This document shows positions 9,701 through 17,900 of a stretch of DNA of 64,000 nt, piece after piece. The stretch lies in assembly GCA_905116865.2 (NCBI GenBank), contig CAJHNH020001112.1:1581932-1645931 (forward strand), in the 5' to 3' direction. The stretch comes from Candidula unifasciata (lineage: Eukaryota > Mollusca > Gastropoda > Stylommatophora > Geomitridae). A program made the translations under genes and the position numbers. The first letter of the stretch is position 1; each line of letters begins with the position of its first letter. The notes under the pieces were generated by a model. The model was not told where the DNA came from and did not search any database. It saw only the letters and a list, made by a program, of their open reading frames with translations.

Positions 9701-11559
9701 GACCGAAAACATGGCTTATCTAACAAAGTAAAATTTTAAATACAATGTTAATCTGACCAAAAACAACAACAAAAAAAGCAATGTTTCCCCGTTGTGAATT
9801 TGAACAAACACAATAGCACATTATCTTGCCTGGTATATTTCTGTGTATCTCGTCAGGTACATGCTAGGGTAGCAATTGCTTAAAATAAAGCAAATAAATA
9901 CATCCTTCGAGCTGAAACACAAAATCAACTACATTCCCACTCCATTTAAACTAGAGAAACGGCTGCTGAACATATTCCACTATGGGTGGTACATGCAATG
10001 CAGAACACTAACAACAACAAACCAGGTGACTGGTAAAAAAAATCCATCATCAGCAATTGCCTGCCATCTTTTAAATTCTGGGCACATGGTAAACAACGAT
10101 GAGGTATTTTGAGTTATCTACACTTCGGCCAACCAGATTACTATATGCAGAAGCATCAGCTATCCCAGCCGGCTTAGTGCAGAACTATGTAGACAAAAGG
10201 AAATGCTCTTCACCTTGATGTTACCCTGGTCAAACAGACAGTCTGTGAATGTAGTAGATTTTGTGTTTCAGCTCAGAGAATTCATTAATTTGCTTCATTT
10301 TAATCAACTGTTACTGTAAAATACACCTGATGAGATACAGCAAAATATGCCAGGCAAAAACTTGTGCAATCTATTGTTTGGGTCTTCTTTGTTTGAACAA
10401 AAATGAAAATTGTTCAAATTTTTAATTATGGATGTAAATGACAATATATTCACTAGTCAATGTGCATTCATCGATCATCAAGAATTTGGCACCTTCTACT
10501 ATATTTATAAGATTCTTGGTAAATATAGTATTTGATCACACACATATACTTTGGACTGCTGCAGCTGCTACTACTAGCGACTACGGTGTTCGGCAATTGG
10601 CGGTCTTTTGGCAAATTCCGTTACCATGGAAACCGTTCGAAACTTGCTTCGCAAATGTCGGCTGGGGTTTCGGGATGGGTCCTAATCTCTCATGAAATTT
10701 TGGGGTTGGTGTGATTTTCACCCACTATAAAAAGCTGAAAACGACGGGAAGGAACCCAATTAACAGTGCATGTCTACGACAGCCGGACGTCCTCTGTTTT
10801 TCTGTTACATCAGTTTGATTGAAAATAGCGATAAGTATTTAGGGTTGACTTTAGGCTTTTAACTGTTACTGTACCTGGTAATGCTAGTTATAATTGAATT
10901 CTCCGTCCAATTTTACATTTGTATATAAACTTTCTTTCTGGTACGTGGCTAGGTAGATGTACAGTGACATTTTTCAGGCAATCGCTGGCTCAGCCAGTGG
11001 CTGTGTCTCATTGCCTGCCATCTTGTCCAATGACAGTCCAATGTAAACAAAGCCAAAACGATAAGTGCGCAGTTTGGTGCGCAGAGAAAACTGCTTGTTT
11101 CTGGGTCACAAGTTTTAGCAGCTGCTTTCTACATCTCATTCATGTCCACAAAAAACCTACATATCTCAGCTCAGAAATGACACACAAGCCTAAATGAGGT
11201 ACCGTTGGAAAGAGATTGTTTACAGCTATCTAACTGTGCTGGTTTTATTGGTGCAGAAGGCATTTTAAAAATGTGACTAAAGTAGCTACCAATAAGATGT
11301 GCAGTGAATCACTGAAATTTCAATCAACTGAAACTGAAGTCATACCTCCTGCACTCAAGAATAGTGCAACAGCTGGGGTACCCGCAGGTACCATTGTTTT
11401 ATTGACAAATGAACGAGAAGGTATTTTTTGTTCTCCATTGTTGAAGTTCTGGATTTTAAGCTTTATGAATGTCTGCGATGAAACTGAAACTAGCGGGGAT
11501 AACAAACGCCTGCAAGCTGAAAATCTAAAGATAAGGTCTACAGACAAGGGCGCGGCCAT
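3711..11559 (-). CDS. MRPS15: Mitochondrial small ribosomal subunit protein uS15m (MRPS15), 5' part, five exons
   Basis: Nuclear gene for a mitochondrial ribosomal small-subunit protein of the S15 family, which binds small-subunit rRNA. Five minus-strand exons join in phase: 11559-11346, 9557-9471, 6734-6656, 4939-4894 and 3795-3711, giving 511 nt (170 codons plus 1 nt). All have AG acceptors and GT donors. Exon 1 starts with [11 protein letters not shown] and is basic and hydroxylated with an RSF step near residue 49, as expected of a mitochondrial transit peptide. Residues 127-170 ([13 protein letters not shown], then [18 protein letters not shown]) resemble the helix before the S15 core in animal uS15m, which has a VKRLLSLE-type motif. 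The conserved core and stop codon are not visible, so the gene should continue left of base 1. The family call rests on remembered alignments; the gene structure is stronger than the name. Confidence 0.7.
4037..4072. repeat. (AT)n microsatellite
   Basis: Simple TA repeat, interrupted once. Confidence 0.95.
4185..4700 (-). repeat. LINE reverse transcriptase C-terminal fragment
   Basis: Minus-strand translation includes [12 protein letters not shown], then [20 protein letters not shown], the familiar WLGHxxRM end of RTE-like LINE proteins. Stops break the frame. It lies in MRPS15 introns. Confidence 0.75.
4700..4860 (-). repeat. SINE B copy
   Basis: Minus-orientation family boxes ATCCACTTCTAGACTTTGG, GATCCGGCTTATTTGTGTG and CTCAGGCAGATGCAATTCG. 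Confidence 0.8.
4894..4939 (-). CDS. MRPS15: MRPS15 exon 4
   Basis: This short 46-nt exon has acceptor TTTAAG and donor GCC|GTGAGT. It encodes [15 protein letters not shown]. This is the segment most like the pre-core helix of animal uS15m and is the main reason for the family call. Confidence 0.7.
5215..5490. repeat. Fold-back MITE, family GGGCTAT, partial
   Basis: Has the inner block GAGTCCCAGCCATCTAGTTT, the GATACTCTCGGCGG block, GACTGAGGCTCTGTTAGGGT and the outer GTTATTCGGAGGATAG end. The left arm is reduced. Confidence 0.7.
5495..5770 (-). repeat. SINE B copy, nearly full length
   Basis: Runs from the TTCTTCTTCTTTGCATTC tail through GGTGGAAAGTTCTGGTTG and CTCAGGCAGATGCCCTCC to CAATGGGGCCCCGGAATCCA at the head. 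Confidence 0.85.
5780..6010 (+). repeat. LINE RT C-terminal fragment
   Basis: Translation includes [10 protein letters not shown], then [18 protein letters not shown], a typical LINE end, then a stop. Frames decay after that. Confidence 0.7.
6120..6250 (-). repeat. SINE B, 3' part
   Basis: TTCTTCTTCATGTTCACCAG and CCACTTCTGGACTTAG match the minus-orientation tail. Confidence 0.75.
6331..6620 (-). repeat. SINE B copy split by a SINE A insertion
   Basis: SINE B boxes CAGATCTGGCTTATATG (left) and GCAGATGCACTCTGAG plus CAATGGGGCCCTGGAAGCC (right) are separated by 100 bp of SINE A. Confidence 0.8.
6369..6468 (+). repeat. SINE A, 5'-truncated, inserted in SINE B
   Basis: The 11-bp repeat ACTGGTTCCTT occurs exactly at 6358-6368 and 6469-6479. 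Between them lies the SINE A 3' portion ending AAGGATACGCAACTAG. Confidence 0.85.
6656..6734 (-). CDS. MRPS15: MRPS15 exon 3
   Basis: The exon is 79 nt with acceptor TTGCAG and donor GG|GTAAGG. It encodes [20 protein letters not shown] and the following QDKLE, flanked by two split glycine codons. Both splice phases fit the neighbouring exons. Confidence 0.75.
7141..8582 (-). mobile_element. Internally deleted RTE/BovB-like LINE with perfect 14-bp target duplication
   Basis: Exact direct repeats TAATTTTATACCAT lie at 7127-7140 and 8583-8596. Between them, minus strand, are a 5' UTR-like start, then [20 protein letters not shown] (the start of an AP-endonuclease domain). This is joined in frame to [12 protein letters not shown] and [13 protein letters not shown] (RT domain) and on through NLKKTKIM. 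The usual several hundred residues between endonuclease start and RT box are missing. A frame break near 7500 separates the last part ([20 protein letters not shown]). The 3' end is a CAT repeat. It sits in MRPS15 intron 2. Confidence 0.85.
8597..8961. other. Unassigned intron sequence
   Basis: A minus-strand open stretch around 8790-8930 has some coding look ([17 protein letters not shown]), but no family was recognised and no splice sites fit MRPS15. Transposon debris is likely. Confidence 0.25.
8973..9212 (-). repeat. SINE A, full-length, with 11-bp target duplication
   Basis: CAGATGATAAA flanks the copy at 8962-8972 and 9213-9223. On the minus strand the head reads CGGCTCTGTGGCTAAGTCGA, containing a Pol III A box (TGGCTAAGTCG), followed by a B box GGGTTCGATTCC. 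This marks a tRNA-derived SINE of about 240 bp. Confidence 0.9.
9471..9557 (-). CDS. MRPS15: MRPS15 exon 2
   Basis: The exon is 87 nt with acceptor TTAG and donor CAG|GTAAAG. It encodes [15 protein letters not shown] and then a proline/lysine-rich stretch ending FGYSG. Its first 17 bases and acceptor are part of a 54-bp tandem repeat, so three decoy acceptors lie just upstream in the transcript. Confidence 0.75.
9541..9756. repeat. 54-bp tandem repeat, four units, spanning the MRPS15 exon 2 acceptor
   Basis: Units start at 9541, 9595, 9649 and 9703, each beginning CCRAAAACATGGCTTATCTA, with a partial fifth at 9757. Each unit copies the splice acceptor and the first 17 bases of the exon. Confidence 0.95.
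9815..10395. repeat. Fold-back element, family TGCCTGG
   Basis: Arms of about 120 bp are inverted: TTGCCTGGTATATTTCTGTG and GAGCTGAAACACAAAATC on the left recur inverted at 10250-10375. About 250 bp of unrelated sequence lies between. Confidence 0.8.
10396..11345. other. MRPS15 intron 1, no repeat recognised
   Basis: Contains the X-box and TATA-like sequences noted separately. Open frames here show no family resemblance. Confidence 0.4.
10620..10633 (+). promoter_or_regulatory. X-box sequence inside MRPS15 intron 1
   Basis: GTTACCATGGAAAC fits the RFX consensus GTHNYYATRRNAAC at every position. A TATAAAAAG sequence follows at 10726-10734 in a locally CpG-richer stretch, so a distal PACRG promoter is possible. 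It could also be chance; no transcript start is visible. Confidence 0.35.
11346..11559 (-). CDS. MRPS15: MRPS15 exon 1 (start codon, transit peptide)
   Basis: The start ATG lies in a CpG-containing context (AACATGGCCGCGCCC). The exon encodes 71 residues plus one base and ends at a strong AG|GTATGA donor. The one leftover base pairs with the two leading bases of exon 2 to make an Asp codon. An alternative donor 32 nt earlier in transcript order (GCGG|GTACC) is also phase-compatible, so residues 61-71 are less certain than the rest. Confidence 0.65.
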
Positions 11560-11827
11560 GTTGACAGCGTTGAACTGGGAAGGGGTTATTATTAAACTTC
11601 AAACAAGAAGAATAATTACAGAAAACATATCCGGATCGTTGATATGGTGATGGGGTCAGGTAAAAAATACAAACATACGGGGGTTTGTACAAAGTCGCGT
11701 GGCAACGAAGTCTTCAAGGTTCTTTATTAAATCTTAACTTTATCACTGAATGTTAAATACAGGTATAGGGCCCATAGAGGAGATCCATTTTGTTTACTAA
11801 CAAGTAAACAGAACCGAGCTCCCAAAG
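11560..11827. promoter_or_regulatory. Putative bidirectional promoter between MRPS15 and PACRG
   Basis: Only 268 bp separate the two divergent start codons, so this interval must hold both 5' UTRs and core promoters unless upstream non-coding exons exist. No clear TATA box is visible. At 11694-11706 is GTCGCG-T-GGCAAC. Its right half matches the RFX X-box half-site RGYAAC, and its left half is one base off GTNRCC. RFX factors drive ciliary genes such as PACRG. Confidence 0.55.
11694..11706 (+). promoter_or_regulatory. Degenerate X-box (RFX site) upstream of PACRG
   Basis: The sequence is GTCGCG-T-GGCAAC, an imperfect inverted repeat 122 bp upstream of the PACRG ATG. The right half is a perfect RGYAAC; the left half has one mismatch and the spacer is one base. 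The position suits a ciliary gene, but a match of this strength could be chance. Confidence 0.35.
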
Positions 11828-11953
11828 ATGATGAAAGCAAAGCAGCAACAGTCTTGCATTAAAAAGGTAAAACTTCCAGGGAAGCCTGTCTGCTTGAGGG
11901 AAACGGTTCCGTTCACTCATGAAGTAAATATCTATGAGAAAAATAACTTGACG
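11828..11953 (+). CDS. PACRG: PACRG exon 1
   Basis: This exon has 42 codons from ATGATG to donor ACG|GTAAGA, phase 0. It contains [17 protein letters not shown]. An internal AAG|GTAAAA donor 13 codons in is also phase 0, so a shorter N-terminus is possible. Total length and the TVPFT motif favour the longer form. Confidence 0.75.
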
Positions 11954-14900
11954 GTAAGAGAAGAAAAGAATCATGTGGCGGCGTTTACTTTGATTTCCGT
12001 TCCGTGTTACTTGAACGTGGTTGTGTGGTTTCTAACGCACAGTTACCGGTTTGTCACATATTTATTAATAATAAATAATACTTTAAATATACAAAAACAG
12101 TAAAACCCCGTTAACATGAAGTGGATTCTAACGGACTAGAAAAATCAAGAGATCATGTTTAAAAATCTGCCAATCAAGGCCAAATTTGCATTCGTCTTAA
12201 CCGAGTGTTCGTATTAAACGACGAGGTTTTACTGTATTTCTTTCTATGAGTTTTTTGTTTTCATTTGGGACCAAGTTTTATTAGTTCTTCACACACTACT
12301 TTATTGTTTTATTGTTATTAGCTGTTGCTTAGTTACATTGGCATTTGATAAAATTATTGGTTATATGTATTTGAGTTCGTCAGATGTTTTATTATTAATG
12401 TTTCACTAAAGAAAAATCGAAAATTAAGAAATAATATTCAGAAGATTGAATCATTAAAGATCTTTGTCAGATATAGATTTCTCCTCAAAAAGTGAAGTTT
12501 GATCAGTAATTGATGCTAATAAGTTCTGTGTGTTTTGACTGTTGTATATCATTATCACTTTACATTCTCAAAACTTCCCACACTTTTTAGAATATTAGTT
12601 AATAGTCAGATTCATATGGAGTTGAGTGAAACAGAAAACCACTTCAGGAGAAGAAAGTATCACACTTTGGAATTAAAAATAAATGGTAACAAATTAGGAT
12701 ACTTCAGCCACATAAAAAGCAAAATCTTTTTATTAAAAGATGTTATGGATGGGAAAGTGGAGGCAAATCATGCCAAAAGAAAGACAGTGTTAAAAATATT
12801 AGACCATTTCAAAAGATGAACTGGTAAAGTATAAACACAATTTGAAGACACTGAACAGAGTGTGTTGCAGACAGGCTACAGCCGTCCATAAGTATCAGGT
12901 TAGCAAATTATGATGATGTTGATTTTTCTAAAGTGTAAATAGCTTTTCTATTATCAAAGAAATATTTGAAATAACAGTACAAATTACATAATTGGGCTAT
13001 CTTCTGAATAATGGTCCCAAATAATTGAGGCCGAAAATATACTCTAACAGGGCCTCAGTCAGATGCAAATTGCGGACTTCCGACGATTTAAATTGCGCAC
13101 TTCCGGCGACTTAAATTGCGACTACCACCACCGCCGAGAGTATCTGCCACACAGCTACGTGCGGCGTGGATTGGGGCTTAACTAGATGGCTGGGACTCAC
13201 GAGCAGCAGCTACCGCATCTCCTACAGCTTCCTTCATTTTATTTTCTCGTGAGTCCCAGCCATTTAGTTTAGCCCCACTCCACGCCGTACGTAGCGCCAT
13301 GGGAGATACTCTCAGCGGCGTCGGAAGTCCACAATTTACATTTCACTGAGGCCCTGTTAGGGTATATTTTTGGACTGTTATTCGGAATATAGCCCATAAT
13401 TGTGATAAATAAATAATTACACACTGTATAAAATACCAAATATATGCTCTGAGATCCCTTTAATGCTTTTTTCTCAGTCATAACCCTCAGGGTTTAACAG
13501 GATATTTTTGTGAAAATTAATACTACTTTTCTATTGCATTTAAATTATTTATATCAGTAATCCTTTCACTTGTTTAAATTATATTTAATAATTGTTTTGT
13601 TTTTTCCCTCTTTTAAAACCATTTTTAAATCATTAGAAACCAGAGCCACCATGTGCAGGTGCCTTCAAAGAAAGAGAAACAGGAGGCACATCGTTCAGGA
13701 AGTTCTATGAACGTGGTGACTTTCCGATAGCACTGGAGCATGATACAAAAGGAAACAAAATTGCTTGGAAGGTAGGGCTAAATACTTTCTTCTTCATCTT
13801 TTTGTCTAATCCATCAGGGCAGGAATAGATCTTTGGAATGTTCCCTCTTGTTTGCTTTGTATATTGTATTTTTCAGGGTCTCCTATATTTCTGCCGTCTA
13901 TCTTCTATGTGGTCAACCTCTGACTGTGTTACCATGTATCTGTATAACATTGCTCTCTGTGCTTCCCTGGGAGTTGCCAATCATTAATACTTTCTGTCCT
14001 CAGAAAAAACATCATGTATTTACTATACTACCTGTGTCTAGTATGCAACATCTTGATACTTTAAAGTCGGAAGTACAATCAGACAGTTACTGGTACCATC
14101 GGAATTTAAACTGTTCGCTTGCTGCTGAAGATGGGAACAGAGCGCTTATGTGGGTGTGCCGAGTGCTTTAATGTTGATTCTAAATTCAACATTAGATACT
14201 TTAGCATGCAGTATAATCATCATGTAGCAGGTCCTTTGCAGAACGTCACTCTCATCACAGTCTGCATGAAAGAAACTCAGTCTCTCGTCATCTCTCCTGC
14301 CTCATGTACTTTCATACTCAAGGAGTCACTTAAATCCTGTCCCCATCTTCGTGTTGGTCGGCCCGTGTCCCTCCTTCCTAGTACCATGCAGCATACTAAA
14401 TGTTAAAAGTAACAAAATAAGATCACTGTCCGGATAACTACTGGTATGAACAGTTTCAATGAAAGTTAACTACAGTATACCCACTACTGTCTTTAGAAAT
14501 ATTGTGTGGTGCGGCTCCAGTCTCGTCCTGGTGCAATTCTCATACCACAAGAAAAATGACAAGACCAGTTTAAAAAAAATAAACATTTCACTGCAGAAAT
14601 CAAAGCCTAGTACTTTAAGATCTTGAAAGTGTTAAACACACTTACTAACTGTTTCATTGTCTGGAAAACCTACTGAGTTGAAATATGAGCCATTCTGTTT
14701 GATCCTTTGTAGTCTTTTTGATACCTTAAAAGGAATCCAGTCCAGTGCCTTTGGCCTCTCTAAAGAACATTTATCTTAGAGTGTTTCTTGGGTGTCCTGG
14801 TTTCCTCTAGGAAGTCACCGTGGCGGAACGGCTAGACGCTCACCTGCGGATCAGAAGGTCATGGGTTTGCTCCCTGACAGAGCCAGACTTTTTTTTTCAA

Positions 14901-17900
14901 AAATGACCTTGGCTCCCAGGTCGACCCAGCAATGGGTGGGTACCGGGTGCAGTTCCAAGAAGTAAAGGTGGCCAGAGTGATGCTGACGACATCACCCATC
15001 TTGTGCCGATTTGTCTATAAAATATGTCTAGCCCTATATGCCCTATACTTCTAAAGGCCTGGAAAAGGGTCCTTTAATTACTTTACTAGTTTCCCCTATC
15101 CATTTATTTTCTATTTGAGTATCTTGTAGACACATTTGTAACAGAATGAGTTTAAGTAATAAATAGAACACAATGGATTAAGGCAAAATAAGAATTAGAT
15201 AACAGTAGTAAGGAAATGTATTTCATGTGTAGTGTATAATCCATAAACAAAGAATGAGTATATTGGGATGTAAGTGAGACTAAATAACAATTTGCCTATT
15301 ATGTTCTCAGGTTATTATTATTTATATTATGTTATATTATATCATATTATATTATGTTATCAGGTTGAAATTGAGAAGTTGGACTACCATCACTACCTGC
15401 CTTTGTTTTTTGATGGTTTGTGTGAAACCACACATCCATACGAATTTTTTGCTAGACAAGGTGTTCATGACATGCTCGAACATGGAGGATCTAAAATCCT
15501 GCCTGTGATTCCCCAGCTTATTATCCCTATCAAAAGTAAGTAAATCAGAGCAAATTTAACTGTTATAAAGTTGTGCAAGGAAGACTCAGCAAATAGACTG
15601 CACCATTTATTTTGTAGCATATTTTACTGTATCTCATCAGGTGCATACTACAGTAACAGAATAAAATCGTATGAAACAAATAAATGAATTCTTTCAACTG
15701 AAATTTAAAAATCCACCACTTCATCTTTTTTTTCACTACTTACCCTTTAACTGCCATGGGTGTTGAAGGAGATATAAGGTTCTGATTATCGCTCTTGTGG
15801 TCGCTACAGATTGTAGTGTTGTAGAATATTTCTGATGTTATCTTTCTATCTCATTTTTGATCCAAATTGTAATAAATATAATATAACTAGCATAGTAAAA
15901 CAAGCAGAGTGTGGTAGATTTTTCTATTTCAGTTGAAAGAATTTATTTAATTGATTAATCTTACTTCATTTGATAAAACAGAACTGGCTAAGACTTTGTC
16001 AAACAGAAACTCTTGGTACAGAAGACTACAGCACTCATTCTTGTGCTGAGAGAGGGAAGAAAAAGGGGAAATGAATTTGGTCTGCCTAAATTATGCACTT
16101 AGTTGTCATATCCTTTGACCTTGTGTGCAGCTAACCTCATATCCTCTCTGTCTTACTGACCTCACTGCCTAATTCTCATTATCATTTGTGTTTTATATTT
16201 CCTTTCATTTCTGTGGGTTCTAATTCGGATAATTAGGTAATCACAGTTCCAGTTTCTTAGCAAATGGGTCATTCAATAGTTTCTCCATTCCTGTGCCAGT
16301 CACAACCACATAGAATGTTCATCACTGTCCATTGTGAAGGAACTGACACAGACCTCAGTCTCAGAGAAGCCAATGGCTTAAACACAGCTGATGCATAAGG
16401 CAGACATAACCTGGCTATGCTGACCATTGCTAACAGACATAAAATACTGCAAGCTGGGTACTGTCTTAGAGTTGCGAGTGATACAATACATATCCTTCAT
16501 GGGGAAGGATATTGTGAAGGGTTACAGACTAAAGAGGGGTAGATCTTGGTTGGTTTAGGATAAAAAAACAAGCAGCAGTGTTAAAGAGAGGAGACGAATG
16601 ATTATAGAGTGCAGAGACAAGCTGTACAAAGTGGTAATTACCTTTGGGCGGGAATGTAAAGGAAGGGCAGCAGGATGCGCAGATGCTGAGGTTCAATAGC
16701 TGATAAAGGAAAACTCTAGGCTACGAGATATGATAATGTGCACTGATGGATCACTGGGCAGAGTAGAATGAGTGGATGGAGTTTCATTGTTAAAGCATGG
16801 GAGAGCAGGATGAGGAGAGCTTTATCACACCTAGCATGAGAATGGAGGTTGAGACAGTGACTGTGGCATTCTGAGAGTGGAGAAAATCTTAGCCCCAGAT
16901 GTTGTCATAGTATTGGTTTCAGAGAGCATGCTCAGGGTGGTGGAGTCAAGTTCCAAAGGTCACTGGTGTTGAGAGTCACGTGTTTTTGTTTTTTGTGTGG
17001 CTCAGGCTATTCAGGTGTGTTTTGGAATGAACAGGCAGATAAGTTGGCTGAACTGGCTGCAATGGGGGACATACTGCAGCTGCACAAGGCAGAGTTGATC
17101 ACTTAGCTATGGGGGTGAAGTAACAAGGAAAATGGAAGATACTGAAAACCTGCACCTTGAGAGAATGTTGCAGTGGGTAGTGTTTGTGGGCTCTTGGTGT
17201 CCCTTGAGACTTGAGTGAATGGGGAGCAAGACACATAGTTACCCAGAAGACAACTGGTACGATTAGTATGTAGATTCTTCACTCTTGAGGAGAGAGGCAG
17301 AGTTAATATTGGCTTCACCCTAATGCTGTGGTGTTGAATCTTTTACCTAGATGTAATCTGATAGCACATGGGTCAGTTCTTCAGATGCTCCAACTCTATA
17401 AAGGGCTTAGACATTCTATGTTCCAAATCTCACTAGTAATTTAATGTTCCAGGGTCCTTGTTAATTAAATCCATCCAAACTAGAGGCTTAGATATCTCTT
17501 TCATGAGGATTTTACGAAGGTGGGGGTGTCTGCCCCACACTTCATCCACCAAGCTGGAGGAATAGGGGTCTGTGTCAGTTCTCTACTCTTTAACCAGTGC
17601 AGCTTGGAAGGCTCTGCTGGTAGCTGTGCTATTAATATATATGAATACTAAGATCTGAGTGTGAACAAGAAAGAAACATAATGTAAGAAATTTAAAATAA
17701 GAGAACAAATTGATTAAAACATCATTTTTTGCCAAATTAATTATTACATTCTGACTTGAAGGTTAGAGTGTTTTACTTTGATTTAGGAGACCTAGAATTC
17801 AGTACTCAGTGATGTGATAGAGATTTCTTTCTTTCTCTCTTTTTCTTTCTTTCTTTCTTTCTCTCTCTCTCTCTCTCTGGTAAACATTATCTGCATAGGT

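Noticed and set aside
9876..10112. 78-codon plus-strand open frame
   Set aside because: It starts in a fold-back arm that is repeated at 15600, so it is repeat sequence.
11273..11650. 125-codon plus-strand open frame
   Set aside because: It is the antisense shadow of MRPS15 exon 1 and resembles no known protein.
13833..14171. 112-codon plus-strand frame in PACRG intron 2
   Set aside because: The end is RNase H LINE 3' sequence and the start has no recognisable domain or splice support.
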